NCBI RefSeq assembly: GCF_018449655.1
Contig: NZ_JAAVUX010000001.1
Location: forward strand, 372,001 to 436,000
Reading direction: 5' to 3'
Source: Pseudomonas sp. dw_358
Lineage (GTDB): Bacteria > Pseudomonadota > Gammaproteobacteria > Pseudomonadales > Pseudomonadaceae
DNA length: 64,000 nucleotides
Shown here in pieces: positions 1 to 9,018 of this stretch. The stretch's first letter is position 1. The number at the start of each line of letters is the position of its first letter. Position numbers and translations under genes: made by a program. The notes below the pieces were generated by a model. The model did no database searches and was not told the DNA's origin. It saw only the letters and a program-made list of their open reading frames with translations.

Positions 1-775
1 CCACGAGAAAAGAGGCGAAGATGGTGTTGATAATCAGCGAGATCTGGCTGACCGATACCCCGAGAATCGCCGGCAGCATCTGTTTCATGACGCGCATGGC
101 GCCGGTGTCGCGAAAGTTGATGCGTGGCAGCACCAGCATGCCGATCTTTTTCAGGTGCGGCAGTTGATACAGCAACTGCGCGGCGCCGCCGACCACCACG
201 GCCCAGCCCAACGCCATCACTGGCGGATGGAAATACGGGGTCAGAAAGAAGGCAAAGACAATCATCGACACGTTCAACAGCGTCGGCGTGAAGGCCGGCA
301 CCGAAAAGCGGTTCCAGGTATTGAGAATCGCTCCCGCAAAGGATGACAGCGAGATCAGCAATATATAGGGGAAAGTCACCCGCAGCAGGTCGCTGGTAAG
401 CTGGAATTTCTCCGGCGTGGTAGCAAAGCCCGGCGCCGTGGCCCAGATCACCCAGGGCGCGGCGATCATGCCCAGGACGGTAATCAGGCTCAGCGCCAAC
501 GTGAGCAGGCCAGCCACATAGGCGACAAAGGTGCGGGTCGCTTCCTCGCCTTTTTGCTGCTTGTATTCGGCGAGAATCGGTACGAACGCCTGGGAAAAGG
601 CCCCCTCGGCGAAGATCCGGCGCAGCAGGTTCGGCAATTTGAAAGCGATGAAGAAGGCATCGGTGGCCATGCCGGCACCGAAGATGCGCGCCACGATGGT
701 GTCACGTACGAAGCCCAGCACCCGCGAGATCATGGTGATGGAGCTGACTGCAGCCAGGGATTTGAGGAGGTTCAT
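1..775 (-). CDS. murJ: Lipid II flippase MurJ (MviN), N-terminal part only
   Basis: Inner-membrane flippase that moves lipid II to the periplasmic face for peptidoglycan synthesis. Reading the minus strand from an ATG at 773-775 gives [20 protein letters not shown] followed by a GFVRD segment and [20 protein letters not shown], both hallmark MurJ stretches. The frame stays open to base 1, so about 258 of roughly 510 residues are visible and the 3' end is outside the window. The visible part is strongly hydrophobic, with several membrane helices. It is divergent from rpsT, as in other pseudomonads. No strong Shine-Dalgarno lies before the ATG, so the start rests on the family N-terminus. Family identity is certain from sequence; function is by homology. 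Confidence 0.95.
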   Translation of the reverse strand, partial: MNLLKSLAAVSSITMISRVLGFVRDTIVARIFGAGMATDAFFIAFKLPNLLRRIFAEGAFSQAFVPILAEYKQQKGEEATRTFVAYVAGLLTLALSLITVLGMIAAPWVIWATAPGFATTPEKFQLTSDLLRVTFPYILLISLSSFAGAILNTWNRFSVPAFTPTLLNVSMIVFAFFLTPYFHPPVMALGWAVVVGGAAQLLYQLPHLKKIGMLVLPRINFRDTGAMRVMKQMLPAILGVSVSQISLIINTIFASFLV

Positions 776-946
776 CGAAAGATTTTCACGCCTTGTGGAC
801 AAACAACAGGCCCTGACGCGCTCAGGTATGCGATACTCCGCGCCGCATCAGCAGACAGAGCCAAAGTTCGCGAGTTTACAGGTCGTGCGCCAGAAGTGAA
901 TAACTTCGAACTCAGACGACCACTCAGCGGAACGCATCACCCGCCC

Positions 947-975
947 TTGACAACACATCAACTCATCGGCATGAT
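947..975 (+). promoter_or_regulatory. Probable sigma-70 promoter of rpsT
   Basis: TTGACA (947-952), a 17-base spacer and CATGAT (970-975, 4 of 6 matches to TATAAT) lie about 50 bases before the rpsT start. The -35 is perfect. Assignment is by pattern only. Confidence 0.55.
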
Positions 976-1026
976 TCGCGGCCTATTTTGTTTGCTATTT
1001 AAAAAGTCTTTCCGAGGAGCTCGACG

Positions 1027-1305
1027 GTGGCCAACTCACCTTCTGCCAAAAAACGTGCAAAACAGGCTGAGAAGCGTCGCAGCCACAACGCCAGCCTGCG
1101 TTCCATGGTCCGTACCTACATCAAGAACGTAGTGAAGGCCATTGACGCTAAAGATGCAGCTAAAGCACAAGCTGCTTACGTTCTGGCTGTGCCAGTTATC
1201 GACCGTCTGGCCGATAAAGGCATCATCCACAAGAACAAGGCTGCACGTCACAAGGGCCGTCTGAACGGTCACATCAAGGCACTGAACCTGGCTGCTGCAG
1301 CCTGA
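1027..1305 (+). CDS. rpsT: 30S ribosomal protein S20
   Basis: Primary 16S rRNA-binding protein of the small subunit. The 92-residue product begins [18 protein letters not shown], the typical very basic S20 N-terminus, and ends in an alanine-rich tail. The start is GTG at 1027, set by a GAGGAG Shine-Dalgarno at 1014-1019. A non-AUG start is common for rpsT (S20 autocontrol is described in E. coli). It is monocistronic: it has its own promoter upstream and a strong terminator 17 bases after the stop. It is divergent from murJ. Confidence 0.98.
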   Translation: MANSPSAKKRAKQAEKRRSHNASLRSMVRTYIKNVVKAIDAKDAAKAQAAYVLAVPVIDRLADKGIIHKNKAARHKGRLNGHIKALNLAAAA

Positions 1306-1321
1306 TTTAGTCGCTTGATGT

Positions 1322-1350
1322 AAAAAACCGGCCCTAGGGCCGGTTTTTTT
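1322..1350 (+). terminator. Rho-independent terminator of rpsT
   Basis: Stem AACCGGCCC / GGGCCGGTT with a two-base TA loop, followed by a run of seven T. The A-run on the 5' side could let it act in both directions. Confidence 0.9.
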
Positions 1351-1373
1351 ATGCCTGCAATAGTGCGCCATCT

Positions 1374-1459
1374 TGTAGGAGCGAGCTTGCTCGGGAAGAA
1401 GACCATGCGCCACACCCGCTACACTGCGGCGCCTTATTCCCGAGCAAGCTCGTTCCTAC
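1374..1459. repeat. REP-type inverted pair
   Basis: Two near-identical arms (1374-1395 and 1438-1459) built on GAGCTTGCTCGGGA and its complement face each other across about 42 bases. This is the typical Pseudomonas intergenic REP doublet. The same core returns at 58657-58739. Confidence 0.75.
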
Positions 1460-1470
1460 GCGAATAGAAC

Positions 1471-1941
1471 TTACTGGGCTGCACCCGCCCACGGCACGAT
1501 CGGAATCGCCGTCACCGCATTTTGCGGACTGCCATCGATCACCCGGTCGCTATACACCAGGTAGACCAGGGTATTGCGCTTCTTGTCGAGAAAGCGCACC
1601 ACCTGCATGGTCTTGAATACCAGCGAGGTGCGCTCCTTGAACACCTCATCGCCATCCTTGAGGTCCTCCTTGAAGTGGATCGGCCCGACCTGGCGACAGG
1701 CGATGGACGCCTCGGCGCGATCCTCCGCCATGCCCAGACCACCCTTGATACCGCCAGTCTTGGCCCGGGACAGGTAGCAGGTCACGCCGTCCACCTTGGG
1801 ATCGTCAAACGCTTCGACCACGATGCGGTCGTTCGGCCCCACAAACTTGAACACCGTGGACACCGAACCGATTTCCTCGGCACCCGCCAGCAACGGCACC
1901 GTTAACAGTGCGGCGGCGCACAGCCCTTGAATCAGTCGCAT
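1471..1941 (-). CDS. creA: CreA family periplasmic protein
   Basis: 156 residues. An N-terminal signal peptide (about 1-21, ending AGA before EEIGSV) points to export. The core [18 protein letters not shown] and [12 protein letters not shown] is the CreA signature. CreA is named for lying next to the creBCD sensor operon in enterobacteria, but its biochemical role is unknown. Here it lies between rpsT and proB, as in other Pseudomonas. The two cysteines (in TCYL and IACRQ) could form a disulfide after export. Family assignment is firm; no function is claimed. Confidence 0.9.
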   Translation of the reverse strand: MRLIQGLCAAALLTVPLLAGAEEIGSVSTVFKFVGPNDRIVVEAFDDPKVDGVTCYLSRAKTGGIKGGLGMAEDRAEASIACRQVGPIHFKEDLKDGDEVFKERTSLVFKTMQVVRFLDKKRNTLVYLVYSDRVIDGSPQNAVTAIPIVPWAGAAQ

Positions 1942-1957
1942 GGATGCATCCTTTGGG

Positions 1958-3079
1958 TCAGACCAGAATCAGATTGTCACGATGCACCAATTCGGGCTCG
2001 GCGCTGTAGCCCAGCAAGCCTTCGATCGCATCGGAGGGCAGCCCGATGATTTTCTGCGCCTCGATGGCACTGTAGTTGGCCAGGCCACGGGCAATCTCGC
2101 GCCCGTCAGCCGCTACGCACACCACCATTTCGCCTCGGCGGAACCCACCTTGAACGGATTTCACGCCCACAGGCAGCAGACTCTTGCGCCCACCCAGCAA
2201 GGCCTGGACAGCCCCGTCATCGAGCACCAGAGTTCCCCGGGTCTGCAGATGGCCCGCCAGCCACTGCTTGCGCGCCGCGAGCATTTCGCGCTCGGGGGAG
2301 AGCAATGTCCCCAGCCGCTCACCGGCCTTGAGACGGGCCAGCACGCGCTCCAGACGCCCACCGACGATCACCGTGTGCGCCCCCGAACGAGCAGCCAGCC
2401 GAGCGGCGCGCAGCTTGGTCTGCATACCACCACGCCCCAGCGCGCCACCGGTACCACCCGCCACAGCGTCAAGCGCCGGATCGTCGGCGCGCGCTTCGTA
2501 GATCAACTGGGCGTCAGGGTTATTGCGTGGGTCGGCGTCGAACATGCCATCGCGATCGGTAAGAATCACCAACAAGTCAGCTTCCACCAGGTTCGCCACC
2601 AGCGCGGCCAAGGTGTCGTTATCACCAAAGCGGATTTCATCGGTCACCACGGTGTCGTTTTCATTGATGACCGGGACCACGCCTAACTCCACCAGGGTAC
2701 GCAGGGTGCTGCGGGCATTGAGATAGCGCTTGCGGTCCGACAGGTCGTCATGAGTCAGGAGAATCTGCGCGGTGTGGCGACCGTGCTCGGCAAAGCTCGA
2801 TTCCCATGCCTGCACCAGGCCCATCTGGCCAATGGCGGCAGCGGCCTGCAGCTCATGCATGCCACTGGGTCGCTTGGTCCAGCCGAGCCGGCTCATGCCA
2901 GCGGCCACCGCACCGGAAGACACCAGCACCAGCTCGACGCCAGCCTCGTGCAAGGCCACCATTTGCTCGACCCAGACACTCATTGCCGTGCGGTCCAGCC
3001 CCTTGCCATCAGCCGTCAGCAGTGCGCTGCCGATCTTCACGACCCAGCGCTGGGCACCTGTCACCTTGCTCCGCATCAT
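1958..3079 (-). CDS. proB: Glutamate 5-kinase with C-terminal PUA domain
   Basis: Phosphorylates L-glutamate to gamma-glutamyl phosphate, the first, proline-inhibited step of proline synthesis in the cytoplasm. The 373-residue protein has the amino-acid-kinase fold at residues 1-260 ([10 protein letters not shown] near residue 16, NENDTV near 140, [13 protein letters not shown] near 175). The last 100 residues form a PUA domain, as in E. coli ProB (about 367). Two adjacent ATG codons (3079 and 3076) are possible starts. The AAAGG ahead fits the first slightly better. It follows obgE on the same strand, but a hairpin at 3118-3148 separates them. Confidence 0.97.
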   Translation of the reverse strand: MMRSKVTGAQRWVVKIGSALLTADGKGLDRTAMSVWVEQMVALHEAGVELVLVSSGAVAAGMSRLGWTKRPSGMHELQAAAAIGQMGLVQAWESSFAEHGRHTAQILLTHDDLSDRKRYLNARSTLRTLVELGVVPVINENDTVVTDEIRFGDNDTLAALVANLVEADLLVILTDRDGMFDADPRNNPDAQLIYEARADDPALDAVAGGTGGALGRGGMQTKLRAARLAARSGAHTVIVGGRLERVLARLKAGERLGTLLSPEREMLAARKQWLAGHLQTRGTLVLDDGAVQALLGGRKSLLPVGVKSVQGGFRRGEMVVCVAADGREIARGLANYSAIEAQKIIGLPSDAIEGLLGYSAEPELVHRDNLILV

Positions 3080-3117
3080 TTTCCAACCTTTCCCAGGGCT
3101 ATCAATTCATGGAACGC

Positions 3118-3148
3118 AAAACGCCGCTCCTTTTGAGGGGAGCGGCGT
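3118..3148 (-). terminator. Terminator-like hairpin between obgE and proB
   Basis: Perfect 10-bp stem ACGCCGCTCC (3121-3130) / GGAGCGGCGT (3139-3148). Read on the minus strand it is followed by TTTT then G. It lies 42 bases after the obgE stop and 39 before proB, so it may partly uncouple the two genes. The T-run is short, so leakage is likely. Confidence 0.65.
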
Positions 3149-3189
3149 CATGTTACTACGGAATCGCGGCGTCGGTTTCCCGAGCAGGG

Positions 3190-4497
<1,308 letters not shown>

Positions 4498-4560
4498 TCA
4501 ATGACACTCGCACCGCCAGCCCACTGCAAACAGCTTTGCAAGAGACTCACTCCACAAACG

Positions 4561-4590
4561 AAAAAGCCCCGTCGCGAGACAGGGCTTTTC
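4561..4590 (-). terminator. Terminator of the rplU-rpmA operon
   Basis: Stem AAAAGCCC (4562-4569) / GGGCTTTT (4582-4589), read on the minus strand 15 bases after the rpmA stop and ending in a T-rich strand. Confidence 0.8.
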
Positions 4591-4604
4591 CAGCGATGCC
4601 GCGA

Positions 4605-4862
4605 TTAAGCCGCGATAACGCTGACGTAACGACGACCGAAGGCGCCCTTTACTTCGAACTTGATCACGCCTTCGACTTTAGCGAACAGGGTGTGATCTTT
4701 ACCCATGCCAACACCGTAACCGGCGTGGAATTGGGTGCCGCGCTGACGCACGATGATGTTGCCCGCTTTGATAGCCTGGCCGCCATACATCTTCACGCCA
4801 AGGCGTTTGGCTTCTGAGTCGCGACCGTTACGGGTACTACCACCAGCTTTTTTGTGTGCCAT
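4605..4862 (-). CDS. rpmA: 50S ribosomal protein L27
   Basis: L27 of the large subunit; its N-terminus reaches the peptidyl-transferase centre. The 85 residues begin [20 protein letters not shown], the family signature. There is no N-terminal extension of the kind that is cleaved in Firmicutes. AGGAGA precedes the ATG. It is co-transcribed with rplU, 33 bases upstream, and terminated at 4561-4590. Confidence 0.99.
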   Translation of the reverse strand: MAHKKAGGSTRNGRDSEAKRLGVKMYGGQAIKAGNIIVRQRGTQFHAGYGVGMGKDHTLFAKVEGVIKFEVKGAFGRRYVSVIAA

Positions 4863-4895
4863 GAGTCAATTCTCCTAGAGAGGATTAGGCTGAAA

Positions 4896-5210
4896 TTAAG
4901 CCTGAATACCGGTGATTTTGATCTCGGTGTACCACTGGCGGTGGCCCATACGCTTCATGTGGTGCTTACGACGACGGAACTTGATGATGCGGACTTTATC
5001 GTGACGACCTTGGGAGATCACTTCAGCCACAACGGTAGCGCCGGCAACAACAGGAGCGCCGATGTTCACGTCGTCGCCGTTGGCAACCAACAGAACGCGG
5101 TCAAAAGTCACGGATTCGCCAGTGGCGATTTCCAGTTTTTCGATTTTCAGGTATTCACCTGGGGCGACCTTGTATTGCTTGCCACCAGTAACAATTACTG
5201 CGTACGACAT
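4896..5210 (-). CDS. rplU: 50S ribosomal protein L21
   Basis: 23S rRNA-binding large-subunit protein of 104 residues. It opens [15 protein letters not shown] and carries the basic [15 protein letters not shown] loop of L21. The start at 5208-5210 has GGAG at proper spacing; upstream in-frame codons are not L21-like. First gene of rplU-rpmA, with a leader of about 125 bases behind the promoter at 5341-5369. It is divergent from ispB, the usual gammaproteobacterial arrangement. Confidence 0.99.
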   Translation of the reverse strand: MSYAVIVTGGKQYKVAPGEYLKIEKLEIATGESVTFDRVLLVANGDDVNIGAPVVAGATVVAEVISQGRHDKVRIIKFRRRKHHMKRMGHRQWYTEIKITGIQA

Positions 5211-5340
5211 GGTATTTCTCCGATAATCCTGCTCACCCAGCTCTTTATAAGTAGAGTGTCGGCTGGCATGGCTGCATGGGTTGGAACGCCCCAAATGCAT
5301 TGCGTAAGGCAGGTGCTGCCCAGGAAGTTCAGGGTGCGCG

Positions 5341-5369
5341 ATTGTACGCAAGCCGTGCACACCTTGCAA
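5341..5369 (-). promoter_or_regulatory. Probable sigma-70 promoter of rplU-rpmA
   Basis: Reading the minus strand: TTGCAA (5369-5364), exactly 17 bases, TACAAT (5346-5341). Five of six -10 bases match the consensus. It predicts a transcript start near 5335 and a leader of about 125 bases, long enough for regulation. Confidence 0.65.
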
Positions 5370-5447
5370 GTGGCGCACGTGTCGCCTTGACACACCCCAG
5401 CCTGAGACCTAGCATGCCGCGCAACCCTTTTGGAGCACCTGTCGCTG

Positions 5448-6416
5448 ATGCAACCCCAAGCCTTCTACCGCGCGGTGGCGGATGATTTTAACGCCGTCGA
5501 CGAGATCATCAAGAAGCAGTTGACCTCGCGCGTACCGCTGGTGTCGAAAATCGGCGATTACATCACCTCGGCCGGCGGCAAACGCCTGCGTCCTTTATTG
5601 GTATTGCTGTGTGGCAAGGCCTTGGGACGCGAGGGCGACGACCTGCGTCTGCTGGCCGCGACCATCGAGTTTCTGCACACCGCCACCCTGTTGCACGACG
5701 ACGTGGTCGACATGTCCGGCATGCGCCGCGGTCGTTCGACCGCCAACGCCATGTGGGGCAATGCCCCGAGCGTCCTGGTGGGCGACTTCCTGTATTCGCG
5801 CTCGTTCGAAATGATGGTGGAGCTGGGCTCCATGCCGGTGATGCGCATTCTGTCGCAAGCCACCCGCATCATCGCCGAGGGCGAAGTCCTGCAGCTGTCC
5901 AAGGTGCGTGACGCCAGCACCACGGAAGAGACCTACATGGAAGTCATTCGCGGCAAGACCGCTATGCTCTTCGAGGCCTCCACCCACAGTGCTGCAGCCC
6001 TGGCCGAGGCGTCGAGCGAACAGCGTGAAGCGCTGCGCACTTTCGGCGACCACCTGGGCGTGGCTTTCCAACTGGTGGACGACCTGCTCGACTACCGCGG
6101 CGACGCCGAGACCCTGGGCAAGAATGTCGGTGACGACCTGGCCGAAGGCAAGCCGACCCTGCCGCTGATCTACACCATGCGCGAAGGCACTGCCGAGCAG
6201 GCCGCACTGGTGCGCAAGGCGATCCAGAAAGGCGGTATCGAAGACCTGGAAAGCATCCGCGCCGCCGTAGAAAGCTCCGGGGCACTGGACTACACCGCGC
6301 AACTGGCCCGCGACTATGTGGCTCGGGCCATCGAATGCCTGAGCATTCTGCCGGCCAGCGAATACCGTGATGCGCTGGTCGAGCTGAGCGAGTTTGCGGT
6401 CGCGCGAACTCACTGA
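5448..6416 (+). CDS. ispB: All-trans polyprenyl (octaprenyl/nonaprenyl) diphosphate synthase
   Basis: Elongates farnesyl diphosphate with isopentenyl diphosphate to make the ubiquinone side chain. The 322 residues carry the first aspartate-rich motif DDVVD (84-88) and the second DDLLD (211-215), plus GGKRLRP (43-49), so the Mg-diphosphate-binding residues are complete. A TTG at 5430 in the same frame would add six residues, but it overlaps the likely Shine-Dalgarno (GGAG 5432-5435), so I prefer ATG 5448 (MQPQAFYRAV). Chain length cannot be read from sequence alone; pseudomonads use ubiquinone-9. Confidence 0.96.
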   Translation: MQPQAFYRAVADDFNAVDEIIKKQLTSRVPLVSKIGDYITSAGGKRLRPLLVLLCGKALGREGDDLRLLAATIEFLHTATLLHDDVVDMSGMRRGRSTANAMWGNAPSVLVGDFLYSRSFEMMVELGSMPVMRILSQATRIIAEGEVLQLSKVRDASTTEETYMEVIRGKTAMLFEASTHSAAALAEASSEQREALRTFGDHLGVAFQLVDDLLDYRGDAETLGKNVGDDLAEGKPTLPLIYTMREGTAEQAALVRKAIQKGGIEDLESIRAAVESSGALDYTAQLARDYVARAIECLSILPASEYRDALVELSEFAVARTH

Positions 6417-6428
6417 CAAATCCTTCCT

Positions 6429-6458
6429 GCCCCCCTGCAGGGGGGGCACGTGCCCCCC
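6429..6458. other. Two overlapping, mutually exclusive GC hairpins after ispB
   Basis: The G-run at 6440-6446 can pair with the C-run before it (6430-6435, loop around TGCA) or the C-run after it (6453-6458, loop around CACGTG). No T-run follows. It lies between the ispB stop and a TATACT -10-like box (6471-6476) for the next gene. It may be an ispB 3'-end stabiliser or terminator. Confidence 0.5.
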
Positions 6459-6512
6459 GCGAAAACCCTATATACTACGCGCCTTTATTTTCCCCAAGTC
6501 GCGAGAATCCCC

Positions 6513-6854
6513 GTGAGCACCCTGCCCGCCTGCCCGAAATGCAACTCCGAGTACACCTACGAAGACGGCGCCCAGCTCATCTGCCCCGAATGCAGCCACG
6601 AATGGTCAGCCAGCGGTGAAGCGGATGCAGCCTCGGACACCAGGGTCATCAAGGACTCGGTGGGCAACGTCCTGAACGACGGTGACACCATCAGCGTGAT
6701 CAAGGACCTCAAGGTCAAGGGCTCGTCACTGGTGGTCAAGGTCGGCACCAAGGTCAAGAACATCCGCTTGGTGGACGGCGATCACGACATTGATTGCAAG
6801 ATCGACGGCATCGGCGCCATGAAGCTGAAATCGGAGTTCGTGCGCAAGGTCTGA
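6513..6854 (+). CDS. yjdM: Zinc-ribbon domain protein YjdM (PhnA family)
   Basis: 113 residues, beginning (GTG) with [20 protein letters not shown] four-cysteine zinc ribbon (CPKC ... CPEC, residues about 7-30) is followed by the beta-rich PhnA domain with INLVDGDHD-like repeats ([19 protein letters not shown]). Despite the old name PhnA, the E. coli member is not the phosphonoacetate hydrolase and its function is unknown. The GTG start is chosen because the ribbon begins directly after it and GAGA lies upstream; there is no ATG between 6450 and the ribbon in a sensible context. A TATACT -10-like box sits 37 bases ahead. Confidence 0.9.
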   Translation: MSTLPACPKCNSEYTYEDGAQLICPECSHEWSASGEADAASDTRVIKDSVGNVLNDGDTISVIKDLKVKGSSLVVKVGTKVKNIRLVDGDHDIDCKIDGIGAMKLKSEFVRKV

Positions 6855-6874
6855 TGAATGGCCTTGCTATTATT

Positions 6875-6893
6875 TGAATAAGAATTATTCTCA
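6875..6893 (+). promoter_or_regulatory. Fur-box-like site
   Basis: On the minus strand this reads TGAGAATAATTCTTATTCA, matching the 7-1-7 Fur core TGATAAT-n-ATTATCA at 11 of 14 positions and containing the 15-bp near-palindrome GAATAAGAATTATTC. It lies 26 bases before the ATG of the next gene, overlapping where a promoter must be. This predicts iron repression. Confidence 0.6.
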
Positions 6894-6907
6894 TTGAATG
6901 CATTCAA
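6894..6907. promoter_or_regulatory. Perfect 14-bp palindrome touching the Shine-Dalgarno
   Basis: TTGAATGCATTCAA is a perfect palindrome immediately after the Fur-like box and overlapping the AAGGAGA ribosome-binding site (6906-6912). It could be a second operator or an RNA hairpin that hides the Shine-Dalgarno. No known regulator is assigned. Confidence 0.5.
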
Positions 6908-6918
6908 GGAGAATCGCC

Positions 6919-7161
6919 ATGACCTATTTGATCGACGCCTGGCTCGACCGCCCACATCCCTACCTGCGTATTCTCAATCGCGAGACCGGTCAGGTGTGTG
7001 CCGTACTGGAAGAAGAAGCACTGGATGAGCTGCGTGATCAGGGCGACCTGGACATGACGGGCCTGTCGTCCAGTGAGCCGATTGTGCTCAAGGAAATGGT
7101 GCGCAGTTTGTTTCTGTTCTGCTATGCCCGGGCGTTGCGGCCGGTGAGTGAGTTGCATTGA
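6919..7161 (+). CDS. Small conserved protein behind an iron box
   Basis: 80 residues, MTYLIDAWLDRPHPYLRILN..., with no signal peptide or membrane helix. It is acidic in the middle (EEEALDELRDQGDLD). AAGGAGA at 6906-6912 fixes the ATG. By position between ispB and fklB it corresponds to the small hypothetical gene there in P. aeruginosa (PA4570 in my memory). A Fur-like box and a perfect palindrome fill the 26 bases before it, so it is probably made in low iron. No enzymatic motif is seen and I assign no function. It ends just before a hairpin facing fklB. Confidence 0.85.
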   Translation: MTYLIDAWLDRPHPYLRILNRETGQVCAVLEEEALDELRDQGDLDMTGLSSSEPIVLKEMVRSLFLFCYARALRPVSELH

Positions 7162-7173
7162 GCCTGTCGCGGA

Positions 7174-7200
7174 CTCCTGCGACGATGACAACCGCAGGAG
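7174..7200. terminator. Hairpin between convergent genes
   Basis: 8-bp perfect stem CTCCTGCG (7174-7181) / CGCAGGAG (7193-7200), between the convergent small iron-box gene and fklB. There is no T-run, so it is a weak terminator or an mRNA-end stabiliser. Confidence 0.5.
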
Positions 7201-7216
7201 CCCGGGAATCAGGCAA

Positions 7217-7834
7217 TCACAGAACTTCCAGCAACTCCACATCGAACACCAGCACGCTGTGCGGCGGGATGCTGCCCACGCCTTGAGCGCCGTAGGCCAG
7301 TTCGCTTGGCACGTACAGGCGCCATTTGCTGCCGGCATTCATCAGCTGCAGGGCTTCGGTCCAGCCGGCAATCACACCGCTGACCGGGAATTCCGCTGGC
7401 TCGCCACGATCGTAGGAACTGTCGAACACGGTACCGTCGATCAGGGTGCCGTGGTAATGAGTACGCACGGTGTCATCACGGCTTGGCTGAGCGCCATCGC
7501 CAGCGGTCAGCACCTGGTACTGCAGGCCGGAGGCGAGGGTGGTAATGCCATCACGCTGACCGTTCTCGGCCAGGAATTCCTTGCCGGCGCCGGCGGCCAG
7601 TTCGGCCTTGGCTGCGGCTTCGGCCTGCATGATTTCACGGATAACTTTGAAGCTGGCCGACAGGTCTTCCTGGCTGACGCGGCTGGCGTGGCCACGGAAG
7701 GCGTCGGTCAGGCCGACCAGGATGGCTTCCAGGCTCACACCCGGCGGCGGGTTGTCGCGCAGCTGGTCGCCCAGTTGACGGCCAATGCCGTAGCTCACGC
7801 GGGTTTCGTCGGTGGACAGTTGTACTTCGGACAT
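7217..7834 (-). CDS. fklB: FKBP-type peptidyl-prolyl cis-trans isomerase
   Basis: 205 residues. An N-terminal helical dimerisation domain (FKBP_N, about 1-95; GIGRQLGDQLR, VSQEDLSASF) precedes a C-terminal FKBP fold (about 100-205: VRTHYHGTLIDGTVFDSSYDRGEPAEF, VIAGWTEAL, IPPHSVLVFDVELLEV). These catalytic-pocket stretches are intact. No signal peptide is seen from the start MSEVQLSTDE (7832-7834), so this is a cytoplasmic FklB/FKBP22-like chaperone rather than periplasmic FkpA. A 16-codon upstream extension lacks family similarity. Confidence 0.95.
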   Translation of the reverse strand: MSEVQLSTDETRVSYGIGRQLGDQLRDNPPPGVSLEAILVGLTDAFRGHASRVSQEDLSASFKVIREIMQAEAAAKAELAAGAGKEFLAENGQRDGITTLASGLQYQVLTAGDGAQPSRDDTVRTHYHGTLIDGTVFDSSYDRGEPAEFPVSGVIAGWTEALQLMNAGSKWRLYVPSELAYGAQGVGSIPPHSVLVFDVELLEVL

Positions 7835-7937
7835 GTCGTTGCTCCGCTGTGGGCCGTGCCGGTATCGCGCACGCCCAATCAAAAGGGCCAGCAGACTAGC
7901 ACACTGGCGTGTGCGGTTCAGCCCGCCAGGCGATGCC

Positions 7938-8426
7938 TCAGTGTTTGGTCAGCTTGTCCAGGTAACCCATGGCAAAGGCCGACACCACGAAGGTCATGTG
8001 GATGATCACGTACCACAGCAAATACTGCGTCTCGATGTTGCGCAACTCCATGAACACCCGCAGCAGGTGAATCGACGAGATCGCCACGATCGAGGCCGCC
8101 ACTTTCATCTTCAGCGAGGTGGAGTCCATCTTGCCCAGCCAGCTGAGCTTCTCCACATCGTCGTCGATGTCCAGCTGAGAGACGAAGTTCTCATAGCCGG
8201 ACATCATCACCATTACCAGCAGGCCACCGACCAGCGCCATGTCGATCAGCGACAGCAGCACCAGTATCAGGTCAGCCTCACCGAGGGCGAACACGTTGGG
8301 CAGGACGTGAAACACTTCCTGGAAGAACTTCAGCGCCAGCGCCAACAGGCCGAGGGACAGGCCTACATAGATAGGTGCCAACAGCCAGCGCGAGGCATAC
8401 ATGGTTTTTTCGATGAAACGTTCCAT
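7938..8426 (-). CDS. yqhA: YqhA / UPF0114 family inner-membrane protein
   Basis: 162 residues with three to four hydrophobic helices: about 14-34 ([20 protein letters not shown]), 52-75, 107-125 and 135-155. [20 protein letters not shown] is the family N-terminus. Between helices lies an acidic loop ([17 protein letters not shown]). The E. coli homologue YqhA has no known function. Same strand and order as fklB upstream in other pseudomonads. Confidence 0.9.
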   Translation of the reverse strand: MERFIEKTMYASRWLLAPIYVGLSLGLLALALKFFQEVFHVLPNVFALGEADLILVLLSLIDMALVGGLLVMVMMSGYENFVSQLDIDDDVEKLSWLGKMDSTSLKMKVAASIVAISSIHLLRVFMELRNIETQYLLWYVIIHMTFVVSAFAMGYLDKLTKH

Positions 8427-8499
8427 TACGGCTCACTGATAGTCGGGGAGAAGGCAATGCCGGCACCTGTAAAATGCCAGCGCTGCGCATTCTAGACGC

Positions 8500-8841
8500 T
8501 CAGCGCTCCGGCCGTAACTGGAAGTCTGTAACGCGGGGGCTGCGCTCCAGATTGAGTTTGCGCAGTTGTCCCTGCAAGTGCAGGCTCCAGATCTGCGGGT
8601 CGTCCGCCAGGCTGTAGCCATGCAGGGTCAGGCTGTCGACGATGGAGTCAAGAATACTTTGGGCAACGAATGGGCCGTGAAACGGCCCTTGGGCCTTGAT
8701 GGCGGTGGGTTGCTCACCGGACATGCCAGCGGCGAACAGCAAGGTCCACATGCCGTTGTCCCCGGCCAGCGGGCGAATCGAACACTCGATGCGGGTCTGC
8801 AGACCCAGGCATTGGCGTATGAGGCAAAGGCTGCGCGGCAT
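8500..8841 (-). CDS. Conserved hypothetical protein
   Basis: 113 residues from ATG 8839-8841 (MPRSLCLIRQCLGLQTRIEC), preceded by GAGGG. Mixed alpha/beta composition with no signal peptide or membrane segment. The order Lon-like protease / this gene / yqhA matches P. aeruginosa (PA4576-PA4574 by memory), which supports it being real. A longer start 22 codons upstream exists but lacks a good Shine-Dalgarno. Function not recognised. Confidence 0.75.
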   Translation of the reverse strand: MPRSLCLIRQCLGLQTRIECSIRPLAGDNGMWTLLFAAGMSGEQPTAIKAQGPFHGPFVAQSILDSIVDSLTLHGYSLADDPQIWSLHLQGQLRKLNLERSPRVTDFQLRPER

Positions 8842-9018
8842 GGCGAGACCCTCGAAGAACCGTTCTGTGACCTTGCAGGGCGTTGCCTTGGAAAGCCGTC
8901 CATCCAACGAGCCGTGGATAGGCTATGGATTGGAGGATAGAACAAAAGTTCGCGAGGTTGGCCACGGGGCGCCGAGTGGTCATTGTGCCATCAGCGTCCG
9001 TGGCGCTGGATCAGCCCC

